In this document: piece after piece, positions 29,563 to 37,983 of the stretch
Layout of the letters: each line of letters opens with the position of its first letter
How positions within the stretch are numbered: the first letter of the stretch is position 1
Origin: Streptomyces caeruleatus
GTDB taxonomy: Bacteria; Actinomycetota; Actinomycetes; Streptomycetales; Streptomycetaceae
Assembly (NCBI RefSeq): GCF_001514235.1
Contig: NZ_KQ948926.1
Span: 739,861-803,860 of the forward strand
DNA: 64,000 nucleotides
Direction of reading: 5' to 3'
The notes under the pieces: model-generated
Database searches by the model: none
Told to the model about the DNA's origin: nothing
The model's input: only the letters and a program-made list of their open reading frames with translations
Translations under genes and position numbers: made by a program

Positions 29563-30833
29563 GCGACGGCCTCCGCAGCCTCGGCGCCGCGCAGGACCAT
29601 GGCGCTCTGGAAGCCGCCGAAGCCGCTGCCCACGGTGAGGACGGTCCCGAGCTTGCGCTCCCGCGCTTCGAGTGGGACGTAGTCGAGGTCGCACTCGGGG
29701 TCGCTGGTGTGCAGGTTCGCGGTCGGTGGCACCACCCCGTGTTCGAGGGCGAGCACACTGGCCGCTATCTCCAGCGAGCCGATCGCGCCGAGCGAGTGCC
29801 CGACCATCGACTTGATCGAGCTGACCGGGGTGCGCCGGGCGTGATCGCCGAGCGCCCGCTTGTAGGCCGCGGTCTCGTGCCGGTCGTTCTGCCGGGTGCC
29901 GGAGCCGTGGGCGTTGATGTAGTCGATGTCGGTCGCGTCCGTACGGGACTCGTCCAGGGCGACCCGGATGGCCTCGGCCATCTCACGGCCGTCGGCCTTC
30001 AGCCCGGTCATGTGGTACGCGTTGCAGCGCGTCGCGTAGCCCGGGATCTCGGCGTGGATGTGGGCGCCTCGGGCCAGCGCGCTCTCGTAGTCCTCCAGGA
30101 CGAACATCGCGGCTCCCTCGGCCAGCACGAACCCGTCGCGGGTGCCGTCGAACGGCCGCGAGGCGTGCTCCGGGTCGTCGTTGCGCGCCGTGGTGGCGCG
30201 GATCGCGTCGAAGCAGGCGACGACGATCGGGGTGATGGGGGTGTCGGCGGCCCCGGCGAGCATCACGTCGGCGCTGCCCTCCTCGATCAGCCGCACCGCG
30301 TGGCCGACGGAGTCCAGGCCCGAGGTGCAGCCGTTGGAGACCATCGCGACCGGGCCCTCGGCGCCGACCGCCCAGGCCACTTCGGCCGGCATGACGCTGG
30401 GCACCAGGTAGTCGAACATGTGCCGGGACAGCCAGTCCGCGTCGACCTCCCACTCCCGGCCGGAGTCCGACAGCAGCAGGTACTCGCGTTCCAGGCTGGT
30501 CGCGGCGGCCACCGCGCTGCCGAGGCTGACGCCGACCCGGGTGGGGTCGAGGGCGCCGAAGTCGAGCCCGCTGGCGGTGACGGCCTCCCGGGCGCAGGCC
30601 ACGGCGAACTGCGAGGCCCGGTCCATGCGGTCGAGTTCCCGTGGGCCGAACCCCTCGGCGACGGGGTCGAAGTCGGCTTCCGCGGCGACCTGCGAGCGGT
30701 ACGGCGAGGGGTCGAAGAACGAGATCCGGCGCGTCGCCGTCCGCCCCGAGGTGAGCAGTTCCCAGAACTGCCGCGTGCCGTTCCCGCCGGGGGCGCGGAC
30801 GCCGACGCCCGTGATGACGACTCTGCGCTTCAA
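29559..30833 (-). CDS. actI-ORF1: ketosynthase (KS-alpha), ActI-ORF1-like, TTG start
   Basis: The 424-residue ketosynthase has active-site Cys169 ([14 protein letters not shown]), and His residues in [12 protein letters not shown] and [11 protein letters not shown]. The family N-terminus [17 protein letters not shown] begins at a TTG codon with a GAAGGAG ribosome binding site 9 nt upstream; no ATG or GTG fits between them, so TTG is taken as the start. A SARP operator and -10 element lie 40-100 bp upstream. It is the first gene of the PKS-aromatase-cyclase-flavin reductase-carboxylase operon. Confidence 0.95.
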   Translation of the reverse strand: MKRRVVITGVGVRAPGGNGTRQFWELLTSGRTATRRISFFDPSPYRSQVAAEADFDPVAEGFGPRELDRMDRASQFAVACAREAVTASGLDFGALDPTRVGVSLGSAVAAATSLEREYLLLSDSGREWEVDADWLSRHMFDYLVPSVMPAEVAWAVGAEGPVAMVSNGCTSGLDSVGHAVRLIEEGSADVMLAGAADTPITPIVVACFDAIRATTARNDDPEHASRPFDGTRDGFVLAEGAAMFVLEDYESALARGAHIHAEIPGYATRCNAYHMTGLKADGREMAEAIRVALDESRTDATDIDYINAHGSGTRQNDRHETAAYKRALGDHARRTPVSSIKSMVGHSLGAIGSLEIAASVLALEHGVVPPTANLHTSDPECDLDYVPLEARERKLGTVLTVGSGFGGFQSAMVLRGAEAAEAVA

Positions 30834-30875
30834 TCCGAACAGCTCCTTCGATGAGTTCGTCCGGTGGTCGTCGTC

Positions 30876-30929
30876 ATCGTGGGCCGGGTGGCTCGAAAGC
30901 GGCTCGAAGGCGGATACGGGACCCCTCGA
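30876..30929 (-). promoter_or_regulatory. SARP operator and promoter of the minimal-PKS operon
   Basis: On the minus strand the heptads TCGAGGG (30923-30929), a degenerate one (30912-30918), TCGAGCC (30901-30907) and TCGAGCC (30890-30896) are spaced exactly 11 bp. The last is 8 bp from CACGAT (30876-30881), a plausible -10. Direct heptads with 11-bp period 8 bp from the -10 are the known SARP binding arrangement. The core TCGA is self-complementary, so the ketoreductase gene on the other side may use the same site. Confidence 0.8.
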
Positions 30930-31043
30930 TGCCGGATCCACCGTCGCGGTGTCCGAGCCGTGCCCCAATCCCCTTCGACCGCCGCTCTAGCGGGGCGTCC
31001 GAGGCTGGGCGGCTGAGGGACCACGAAGCAGGGAGAGGGAGAC

Positions 31044-31829
31044 ATGGCCACGCAGCTCTCGAAGGTCGCACTGGTGACCGGCGCAACCAGCGGTATCGGG
31101 CTGGAGATCGCCCGCAGGCTCGGCAAGGAGGGGTTGCAGGTTTTCATCTGCGCGCGCGGCGAGGAGGCGCTGCGCACGACGCTGAAGGAGCTGCGGGAGG
31201 CGGGAGTGGAGGCGGACGGCCGGACCTGTGACGTCCGCTCGGTCGCCGACATCGAGGCCGTCGTCGCCGCGGCCGTCGAGCGGTACGGCCCCGTCGACGT
31301 CCTGGTGAACAACGCGGGCCGGCCCGGCGGCGGTGCCACGGCCGAGCTCGCCGACGAGCTCTGGCTCGATGTCATCGACACCAACCTCACCAGCGTGTTC
31401 CGGATGACCAAGCAGGTCCTGAAGGCCGGCGGCATGCTGGAACGGGGCTCGGGGCGGATCATCAACATCGCCTCGACGGGCGGGAAGCAGGGCGTGGTGC
31501 ACGCGGCCCCGTACTCGGCGTCGAAGCACGGCGTGGTCGGGTTCAGCAAGGCGCTCGGCCTCGAACTGGCGCGGACCGGCATCACGGTGAACGCCGTCTG
31601 CCCGGGCTTCGTCGAGACGCCGATGGCCGCGAACGTGCGCGAGCACTACTCGGAGATCTGGGAGGTGTCGACCGACGAGGCCTTCGACCGGATCACCGCG
31701 CGCGTGCCGATCGGCCGCTATGTGCAGCCGTCCGAGGTGGCGGAGATGGTGGCCTATCTGATCGGGGACGGGGCGGCCGCGGTGACCGCGCAGGCCCTCA
31801 ACGTCTGCGGCGGTCTCGGGAACTACTGA
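31044..31829 (+). CDS. actIII: polyketide C9 ketoreductase, ActIII-like SDR
   Basis: A 261-residue SDR. NADPH loop GATSGIG (residues 13-19), catalytic tetrad Asn114, Ser144, Tyr157 and Lys161, and the Pro94-Gly95-Gly96 motif characteristic of aromatic polyketide C9 reductases. ATG start after GGGAGAGGGAG. It diverges from the KS-alpha gene over about 210 bp. It regiospecifically reduces the C9 carbonyl of the octaketide, in step with the first cyclisation. Confidence 0.95.
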   Translation: MATQLSKVALVTGATSGIGLEIARRLGKEGLQVFICARGEEALRTTLKELREAGVEADGRTCDVRSVADIEAVVAAAVERYGPVDVLVNNAGRPGGGATAELADELWLDVIDTNLTSVFRMTKQVLKAGGMLERGSGRIINIASTGGKQGVVHAAPYSASKHGVVGFSKALGLELARTGITVNAVCPGFVETPMAANVREHYSEIWEVSTDEAFDRITARVPIGRYVQPSEVAEMVAYLIGDGAAAVTAQALNVCGGLGNY

Positions 31830-31854
31830 CACCCGGCTGTCCGCGCACATGGTT

Positions 31855-31883
31855 GGAGCCCCTCGCGGACCGCGAGGGGCTCC
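31855..31883. terminator. Bidirectional terminator between ketoreductase and SARP genes
   Basis: Perfect 13-bp stem (31855-31867 with 31871-31883; GGAGCCCCTCGCG and its complement) with a 3-nt loop, between two convergent genes, 26 bp from one stop and 14 bp from the other. Confidence 0.85.
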
Positions 31884-31896
31884 ACCTGTGTGCGGG

Positions 31897-32664
31897 TCAG
31901 GCGAGCACCTGGTCGCCGTTGAGAATTTCCAGATGCATACGCTGGATTTCTGGCGTGGGGTCCACCCCCAACTCGTCGGACAGTATCTGCCGGAGATTTC
32001 GGTACGAGGCAAGCGCTTCCGCTCGCCTGCCGACCCGGTAGAGCGCCCCCATCAGCTTGGCGTGCAGGGTCTCGTTCAGCGGATGGGAAATTACCAGGGA
32101 CCGCAGCTCGGGAATCATGGGCCCTATCCTGCCGAGCCGCCAATTCGCGTCGATACGGAGTTGCACTCCGAAGAGCCGGAGCTCTTCCAGGTGAGCGATA
32201 TGGCACTCCAGCACCGGGCCGCACGGCACCGTGGAAAGCGCCGGGCCGCGCCACAGGTCAAGGCCCGCGTTCAGCGAGGCGAGCGCCTCCTCGGGCCGGT
32301 CCTCCTCCAGCAGCCGGCCGCCCTTGCGGATCAGGCGCTCGACGAGCGTGACGTCGAGCTCGTCGTCGTCGATCAGGGCGAAGTAGCCGGGTGGCCGGGT
32401 CAGGACCAACTCCCGTTCCGCACATGTCACCTGGTGCTCCGCCAGCAGTCGGCGGGTGTGGTAGACGTAGGTCTGGAGTGTGGTCATGGCGCTGCGCGGC
32501 GGATCGTCCCCCCACAGTTCCTCGATGAGCACCCCGGAGCCCACCACCTCATGCCGCCTGAGCAGCAGCAACGCCAGCAGCTGGGTCGCCTTCGAGGATT
32601 TAAGCGGAATTAACCGCCCCGCATCAGTGATTACATGGACATGCCCCAACAGATTGAATCTCAT
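31897..32664 (-). CDS. actII-ORF4: SARP-family pathway activator, ActII-ORF4-like, with a TTA codon
   Basis: The 255-residue regulator has an OmpR-like winged HTH (about 15-95: [18 protein letters not shown], here [14 protein letters not shown], then [14 protein letters not shown]) and a bacterial transcriptional activation (BTAD) domain (about 100-250). It closely matches ActII-ORF4, the activator that binds TCGA heptads. Leu18 is encoded by TTA (32611-32613), so full translation should need the bldA tRNA, tying expression to development as in S. coelicolor. Three matching operators were found in the cluster. Weak Shine-Dalgarno (GCAGG). Confidence 0.95.
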   Translation of the reverse strand: MRFNLLGHVHVITDAGRLIPLKSSKATQLLALLLLRRHEVVGSGVLIEELWGDDPPRSAMTTLQTYVYHTRRLLAEHQVTCAERELVLTRPPGYFALIDDDELDVTLVERLIRKGGRLLEEDRPEEALASLNAGLDLWRGPALSTVPCGPVLECHIAHLEELRLFGVQLRIDANWRLGRIGPMIPELRSLVISHPLNETLHAKLMGALYRVGRRAEALASYRNLRQILSDELGVDPTPEIQRMHLEILNGDQVLA

Positions 32665-32704
32665 CCTGCGCCCCCGTCGAGATTCTCCGTTTTCTTTGGG
32701 GCGA

Positions 32705-32733
32705 CGATAACAGGCCTACTTGACCGACTTCAA
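32705..32733 (-). promoter_or_regulatory. Candidate promoter of the SARP gene
   Basis: On the minus strand, TTGAAG (32728-32733) is followed 17 bp later by TTATCG (32705-32710), about 40 nt before the start codon. The surrounding 100 bp is notably AT-richer than the window, as expected for a heavily regulated promoter. It is a sequence match only. Confidence 0.45.
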
Positions 32734-32768
32734 CGTGGTTACCGTCACAAAAGATCCACAAATTGTCC

Positions 32769-32809
32769 AAATATAAATCAGCGCAGCCAGGCTGCGCTGA
32801 TTTATATTT
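32769..32809. terminator. 41-bp AT-rich perfect palindrome between exporter and SARP genes
   Basis: Two 20-nt arms (32769-32788 and 32790-32809) are exact reverse complements around a single base. The inner half is GC-rich (CAGCGCAGCC) and the outer half AT-rich (AAATATAAAT), so transcripts of either strand end the stem with a U-rich run. It begins 10 bp after the stop of the MMPL gene and lies upstream of the SARP promoter. Most likely a terminator insulating the SARP gene; a regulator-binding role is also possible. Confidence 0.75.
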
Positions 32810-32818
32810 ACCGGGATT

Positions 32819-34951
32819 TTACCGAGAAACAGGAGCTGGCGCCTCCGAATTCCTGGAATCGGAAATTCCAGCACCGGCGGATTCCTCCGGATCCTGGCGC
32901 CGGAAGAGGGCGTGCGGCCACCACATCCACCGGCCGACATCGAGCGTGAGCGCGGTGACCAGCACCGACCGCACGATCATGGTGTCGAGCAGGATGCCCA
33001 CCGCCACCGTGAAGCCGAGCTCGGCGATGAAGACCAGGGGCAGCGTGGCCAGTGCGGCGAAGGTGCCGGCCAGCACCAGACCGGCCGCGGTGATGACACC
33101 ACCGGTCGAGGTGAGGCCCTTGAGCGCGCCCTGCCGGGTGCCGAGCCGGTTGCTCTCCTCCCTGATCCGGGTGACGAGGAAGATGTTGTAGTCGACGCCC
33201 AGGGCGACCAGGAAGACGAACACCCAGAGCGGGAAGGCGGAATCGGCCCCCGCGAAGTCGAAGACGTGGTTGAAGAAGAAGGCGGCGAGGCCGAGCGCCG
33301 TGAAGAAGGACAGCACCACGCTCGCGATCAGCAGCAGCGGTGCCACCAGTGCCCGCAACAGCAGCGCGAGGATGCAGAACACCACGGCGAGGATCACCGG
33401 GATGATCAGTCCGCGGTCACGGCTGGAGGCCTCGCGCATGTCGTGCACGACGGCGCTGCTGCCGCCCACCTTCGCCTCCGCCCCGTCCAGCCGGCCGAGG
33501 CTCTCACGGGCCGCGGTGACCGTGTCCATCGCGGCCGGCGAGTCGGCTCCCGCGGCCAGTGTCACCTCGACATAGGCCAGCCCGTCCTTGACCTGGGGCT
33601 CGGCGACCTCGTTGACACCGGGCACCTTCTCCAGCGCGCCGCGCACCTCGGCCGCCGCGGAGTCCTTGGCGATGACGACCATCGGCTCACCGGAGCCCGC
33701 CGGGAAGTGCCGGGCGAGGATCTCCTCACCCACCACCGACTCCGGCTTGGTCTTGAAGCCGTCCTTCTGCTGGAGCCCGTCGGCGTTCAGGGTGACGGCC
33801 AGCGTGGCCACCGCGCCCAGCACCAGGGTGGTCGTGATCCAGACCGTGCGGGGGCGGCCGGAGACCAGTCGGGCGACCCGCGTCCACACGCCCCGGGTGA
33901 CATCGGGCTCCGTGCCGTGCTTGGGCCGGGCCGGCCAGAAGATCCAGCGGCCGAAGATCACCAGCAGGGCGGGCAGCAGCGTCATCATCGACAGCAGGCC
34001 CACCAGCACACCGACGGCGCACACCGGGCCGAGGCCCTTGGTGGAGTTCAGCGCGGCCAGCAGCAGCACCAGCATGCTGATGGCGACCGTGGCCGCGCTG
34101 GCCACGATGGCGGGACCGGCGCGGTGCAGCGCCACGGCCATGGCCTCGTGCCGGTCCTCGTGCCGGCGCAGCTCCTCCCGGTAGCGGGCGACGAGCAGCA
34201 GCGCGTAGTCGGTGGCCGCGCCGAGCACCAGCACCGTGAGGATCATCGCGGTCTGGGCGTTGACCGTGAGTCCGGCGTTCTTGGCCAGCAGGTAGATGAT
34301 GGCCTGCGAGATCACCAGGGACATGCCCGCGGAGATCATCGGCAGCAGCCAGAGCAGCGGACTGCGGTAGGTGACGACGAGGATCGTCACGACGATGAGC
34401 AGGGTGACCAGGGTCAGTTTGAAGTCGGCGCTGCTGAACGACTCCGCGGAGTCGGCGGCATAGCCGGTCGGGCCCGTCACATGGACGCCGAGACCGTCGG
34501 GCGCGTTGGGCTGTGCGACCTTCCGCAGGTCCTTCGTGGCCTCGTTGAGCCCCTCCCAGCCCTCCTTGCCGAGGTGGACGTTGACCACCGTGCGCAAGGC
34601 CTTGCCGTCCTCCGAGCGCACCGGGCCGAACGGCTTGCCCACCACGTGGGTGCCGTCCGCGAAGTCCGCGGCGTCGGCCCGGGCCTTCGCCTCGTCGGCG
34701 GCCGTGATCCCGGAGGCGCGGTCGTAGACGACGATGGCCGGGCTGGTGTCGGCGGGCTGGAACTTCTCGGAGAGTTCGAGCACTTCGGTCGATTCGGCGT
34801 TGCCGGGCAGCCAGGCGGCGGCGTCGTTGGACTCGACGTCGCCGAGCTTGCCGGCCAGCGGCTGGAGCACGATGAGCAGACCGATCCAGCCGACGAGCAC
34901 CAGCCACTTGACCCGGCGCCCACCGGGCCAGGCCAGCAGTTTGCGTGTCAT
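32819..34951 (-). CDS. actII-ORF3: MMPL/RND-type exporter, ActII-ORF3-like
   Basis: A 710-residue MMPL-family transporter with an N-terminal helix, a first extracytoplasmic loop (about 45-185), five clustered helices (about 190-350), a linker, a second loop (about 390-520) and a second helix bundle ending near 690. Motifs such as GAATDYALLLVARYREELRRHE and GVDYNIFLVTRIREES mark the two proton-relay regions, here shown as GAATDYALLLVARYREEL and GVDYNIFLVTRIREE. It probably exports the pigment together with the MFS protein. The ATG abuts the MFS stop codon (TAG-ATG). Confidence 0.92.
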   Translation of the reverse strand: MTRKLLAWPGGRRVKWLVLVGWIGLLIVLQPLAGKLGDVESNDAAAWLPGNAESTEVLELSEKFQPADTSPAIVVYDRASGITAADEAKARADAADFADGTHVVGKPFGPVRSEDGKALRTVVNVHLGKEGWEGLNEATKDLRKVAQPNAPDGLGVHVTGPTGYAADSAESFSSADFKLTLVTLLIVVTILVVTYRSPLLWLLPMISAGMSLVISQAIIYLLAKNAGLTVNAQTAMILTVLVLGAATDYALLLVARYREELRRHEDRHEAMAVALHRAGPAIVASAATVAISMLVLLLAALNSTKGLGPVCAVGVLVGLLSMMTLLPALLVIFGRWIFWPARPKHGTEPDVTRGVWTRVARLVSGRPRTVWITTTLVLGAVATLAVTLNADGLQQKDGFKTKPESVVGEEILARHFPAGSGEPMVVIAKDSAAAEVRGALEKVPGVNEVAEPQVKDGLAYVEVTLAAGADSPAAMDTVTAARESLGRLDGAEAKVGGSSAVVHDMREASSRDRGLIIPVILAVVFCILALLLRALVAPLLLIASVVLSFFTALGLAAFFFNHVFDFAGADSAFPLWVFVFLVALGVDYNIFLVTRIREESNRLGTRQGALKGLTSTGGVITAAGLVLAGTFAALATLPLVFIAELGFTVAVGILLDTMIVRSVLVTALTLDVGRWMWWPHALFRRQDPEESAGAGISDSRNSEAPAPVSR

Positions 34952-36712
34952 CTAGAAACCCTCTTCCTCACGAGGCTTGGGCGGCAGCCGGAAGGCCAGC
35001 GCGAAGGACACCGCCAGCAGTCCGATCACGATCCAGAGCGTGCGGACCATCGCGGTGCTGAAGTTCTCGGTGTGGGCCGTCTGCCAGGCGCGCGCGGTGG
35101 CCTCGGCCAGCTCCGGCCGGACCTGCTGGATGTCGCGGCAGCTCACGGGCGTGTGTGCGGAGTCCTTCTGGCTCGCCGATTCCCGCAGGCACTCCCGCAG
35201 GTCGGCGAGGAGCCGGTCCTGCTCGGCCGGACTCGCCCCGGCGGCGCTGAGTTCGGCCCGGGTGCGGCTCGCGCCGTCGGCGACGCTCGCCGGGGCCTGG
35301 GAGCCGAGCAGCCCGAAGAACAGGGTCGCGAGCACCGCGACACCGACCGCGAAGCCGAGCTGCTGGACCGCGGTGAGGACGCCGGAGGCGGTGCCGGCCT
35401 CCTGCTTGTCGACGTCGGCCAGGGCGATGTCGAAGAGCAGACCGATCATGATGCCCATGCCGAGTCCGGCCACGGCGATGCCGGGGACGAGCTCCCAGCT
35501 GGTCAGACCGCCGGCCTGGTCGCCGATGGTCAGCAGCATGATCAGTACGCCGAGTGCCATCACCACGAGCCCGCCGTGCAGGGCCTTGCGGCCGAACTTG
35601 GCGCCCAGCACCGCCCCGGTCAGGATCGCGCCGACGACCAGGAACACCGACCAGGGCATCATCGTCAGCGCCGCCCGGGTCGGGCTGAAGCCCAGGCCGA
35701 TCTGCAGGTGCAGGCCGAGCAGCAGCGACATTCCGGAGATGCCGGTGAAGAACACCAGCGCCACCGCGAGTCCGGCGGCGTAGCGGGACCTGCGCAGCAG
35801 GCTGAGCTCGATGAGCGTGGCGCCGCCGCGCCTCTCCTGGCGCAGTTCGTAGGCGACGAAGGCGGCGAGGACGGCCGCGCCGCCCGCCATCAGCACGAAC
35901 GTCCAGGCGGGCCAGTCGCGTTCGCGGCCCTGGACGAGCGGGAAGATCAGCAGGGTCAGGCCGAGCGTCACCAGCAGCATGCCGCCGACGTCGAACCTGG
36001 GCCGTACGGGTGCCTTGCCCTCGGGCAGCAGCAGCACCGCACCGATGATCACGGCCGCCCCGATCGGCAGGTTGATCAGGAAGACGGACCGCCAGCCGCT
36101 GCCGAACAGGTCGGCGTCGACCAGGAATCCGGCGACGATCGGGCCGAGCACGGCGCCCAGTCCGATGGCGGGCCCGAACGCGCCGAACGCCGCCGCGGTC
36201 TCCTTGGGCGGGAACATCTGCTTGATGAGGCCGAGCCCCTGAGGAATCATCAGCGCGCCCAGCCCGCCCTGCAGGAAGCGCGCGGCGATGAGCATCTCGG
36301 AACTGCCCGACGCCGCGCACAGCACGGAGGCCAGGGTGAAGCCGACGGCGCCGATGACGAACATGCGCTTACGGCCGTAGATGTCACCGAGCCGGCCGCC
36401 GACCACGAGCAGGACGGCGAAGGCGAGCGTGTACCCGACGGTGATCCACTGGATGACGCTGAGGCTGCCGCCCAGGTCGGCGCGGACCGCGGGCGCGGCG
36501 ATGTTCATGACCGTGCCGTCGAGCAGGTCCATGATCTCGGCGCCGAGGATGACGGCGAGCGCGGCCCAGCGGCGCGCGTAGGCCGGCGACTCCGACGCGG
36601 ATTCGGCCGCGGTCTCGGCGGCGGTCGTGTCCGGGGCGGGTTCGTGCTCCGGCACCAGCGCCGTCGGTGGCGCCGCCCCCCTGTCCGGTTCGTCTGGTTC
36701 AACGGAACTCAT
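34952..36712 (-). CDS. actII-ORF2: MFS (DHA2, 14-helix) exporter, ActII-ORF2-like
   Basis: The 586-residue product has an acidic N-terminus of about 50 residues, then 14 predicted helices. Motif A GGRLGDIYGRKRMF and motif C-like GPAIGLGAVLGPIVAGFL identify a DHA2 drug:H+ antiporter. A large loop near the C-terminus (about 480-560) contains two cysteines. The start MSSVEPDE is chosen for its GGGGG-rich upstream; an ATG 33 bp earlier lies inside the repressor operator. It corresponds to ActA, the actinorhodin exporter, and diverges from the tetR gene. Confidence 0.92.
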   Translation of the reverse strand: MSSVEPDEPDRGAAPPTALVPEHEPAPDTTAAETAAESASESPAYARRWAALAVILGAEIMDLLDGTVMNIAAPAVRADLGGSLSVIQWITVGYTLAFAVLLVVGGRLGDIYGRKRMFVIGAVGFTLASVLCAASGSSEMLIAARFLQGGLGALMIPQGLGLIKQMFPPKETAAAFGAFGPAIGLGAVLGPIVAGFLVDADLFGSGWRSVFLINLPIGAAVIIGAVLLLPEGKAPVRPRFDVGGMLLVTLGLTLLIFPLVQGRERDWPAWTFVLMAGGAAVLAAFVAYELRQERRGGATLIELSLLRRSRYAAGLAVALVFFTGISGMSLLLGLHLQIGLGFSPTRAALTMMPWSVFLVVGAILTGAVLGAKFGRKALHGGLVVMALGVLIMLLTIGDQAGGLTSWELVPGIAVAGLGMGIMIGLLFDIALADVDKQEAGTASGVLTAVQQLGFAVGVAVLATLFFGLLGSQAPASVADGASRTRAELSAAGASPAEQDRLLADLRECLRESASQKDSAHTPVSCRDIQQVRPELAEATARAWQTAHTENFSTAMVRTLWIVIGLLAVSFALAFRLPPKPREEEGF

Positions 36713-36747
36713 GGCATCCCCCGAGATCCTCGACAACAGGTCCATGA

Positions 36748-36785
36748 ACGACCACCGTTCTATAGTGGAACGGTGGTCGTGTCAA
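36748..36785. promoter_or_regulatory. TetR operator overlapping the exporter promoter
   Basis: Perfect 13-bp inverted repeat ACGACCACCGTTC / GAACGGTGGTCGT around TATAGTG (36748-36780). On the minus strand a consensus -35 TTGACA (36780-36785) sits at its edge, with -10 candidates TAGAAC (17-bp spacer) or TATAGA (15 bp) inside it, so a bound repressor would block the promoter. A partial repeat GAAACGGTGGCCG follows toward the tetR gene. In S. coelicolor the equivalent repressor ActR is released by pathway intermediates and actinorhodin. Confidence 0.85.
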
Positions 36786-36852
36786 GAAACGGTGGCCGAC
36801 GATGACATACGATGACGGCCATCCCCTGTTGCGAAGCGAAGGAAGGAGGCCC

Positions 36853-37569
36853 ATGCCCGAGGAGATCCCCGTACCGCCGTGGCGCCGGCCGAAGAAGGCG
36901 CCGCCGCGGATGCCCCTGACCCAGGACCGGATCGTCGACACGGCGCTCGGCATCCTCGACGCCGAGGGGCTCGACGCGCTGAGCATGCGGCGGCTCGCGC
37001 AGGAGCTGAAGACCGGACACGCTTCGCTGTACGCGCACGTGGGGAACCGGGACGAGCTGCTCGACCTCGTCTTCGACCTGGTGCTGACCGAGGTGGAGAT
37101 CCCGGAGCCGGAGCCGGGCCGCTGGGCGGAGCAGGTCAAGGAGATGTGCCGGTCGCTGCGGCGGATGTTCCTGGCCCACCGGGACCTGGCGCGCATCGCG
37201 ATCGACCGGGTCCCGCTCGGCCCCAACGGGATCCTGGGGATGGAGCGCACCCTGAACCTGCTGCGCGCGGGGGGTCTGCGGGACGAACTCGCCGCCTACG
37301 GGGGCGATCTGCTGTCGACGTTCGTCACGGCGGAGGCCCTGGAGCAGTCGTCCCGGCACTCCGGTACGGAACAGAGCGAGGAGCAGGCCGGCATGTTCGC
37401 CGACCAGCTCCACGGCTATCTGAAGTCGCTGCCGGCCACCCAGTTCCCGAACCTGGTCCACCTGGCCGGCCCGATCACCTCGCTCGACTCCGACCGTCGG
37501 TTCGAGCTCGGCCTGGAGATCATCATCGCCGGCCTGGTGGCCGGGGCCGGCGACGACGGGGACACATGA
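36853..37569 (+). CDS. actII-ORF1: TetR-family repressor of export, ActII-ORF1 (ActR)-like
   Basis: The product is 238 residues from MPEEIPVPPWRR. The start is chosen because GAAGGAAGGAGG sits just upstream; an earlier ATG at 36802 is in frame. HTH region at about 23-68 (QDRIVDTALGILDAEGLDALSMRRLAQ, here DRIVDTALGILDAEG) and a TetR_C ligand domain. It diverges from the exporter operon across the operator at 36748. By homology it represses the two exporter genes until product or precursors bind. Its 3' end is followed by a 9-bp tandem repeat and the convergent actVA-6. Confidence 0.9.
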   Translation: MPEEIPVPPWRRPKKAPPRMPLTQDRIVDTALGILDAEGLDALSMRRLAQELKTGHASLYAHVGNRDELLDLVFDLVLTEVEIPEPEPGRWAEQVKEMCRSLRRMFLAHRDLARIAIDRVPLGPNGILGMERTLNLLRAGGLRDELAAYGGDLLSTFVTAEALEQSSRHSGTEQSEEQAGMFADQLHGYLKSLPATQFPNLVHLAGPITSLDSDRRFELGLEIIIAGLVAGAGDDGDT

Positions 37570-37570
37570 A

Positions 37571-37633
37571 CGGCACTGACGGCACTGACGGCACTGACGG
37601 CACTGCAGACGCTGCAGACGCTGCAGACGCTGA
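37571..37633. repeat. 9-bp tandem repeats between tetR and actVA-6
   Basis: Four CGGCACTGA units run into three CAGACGCTG units in the gap between two convergent genes. The second repeat type also contains CTGCAG steps. No hairpin terminator is obvious in this 72-bp gap. Confidence 0.85.
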
Positions 37634-37641
37634 CAACGACG

Positions 37642-37983
37642 TCAGGACGGCAGGATCGACCCTTCCGGGGTCATGAAGACGGCCTTCGGCGGTCCCATGA
37701 GCCCGGGCAGAGAGCTCAGCGCCTCCCGCAGCTTGGCCGAGCGCGGGTCGGCGCTGAAGTTCTCCCGGTAGGCCTCCTCGCTCTCCCACTGGGCGTAGTT
37801 GACGACCGCCGTGCCGTCCGTGCTCGCGTGGTACGTGGCCGACAGGAAGCCGGGCACCTCGCGGATCCACTCCTGCACCCCGCCCGTGGCCAGCTCCACC
37901 AGCTTGCGCTGGGTGGCGGGGCCGTCCACCGCGAAGGTGACGACGGCGACAAAGCCCACCTGAGGGTCGTTCACTTCAGCCAT
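37642..37983 (-). CDS. actVA-ORF6: quinone-forming monooxygenase, ActVA-ORF6-like
   Basis: The 113-residue ABM-fold protein has the same length as ActVA-ORF6, and by eye over 90% of residues match the protein I remember. The known active-site residues are present at the same positions: Asn62, Trp66, Tyr72 and Arg86. It oxidises 6-deoxydihydrokalafungin-type phenols to the quinone without cofactor. ATG after GAGGAGGAG. It overlaps the end of actVA-5 by 8 bp and is the last gene of the tailoring operon. Confidence 0.95.
   Translation of the reverse strand: MAEVNDPQVGFVAVVTFAVDGPATQRKLVELATGGVQEWIREVPGFLSATYHASTDGTAVVNYAQWESEEAYRENFSADPRSAKLREALSSLPGLMGPPKAVFMTPEGSILPS

Noticed and set aside
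36802..36852. Upstream ATG as start of the TetR gene
   Set aside because: The added 17 residues are weakly supported and the ATG at 36853 has a far better ribosome binding site, so the shorter form is preferred.
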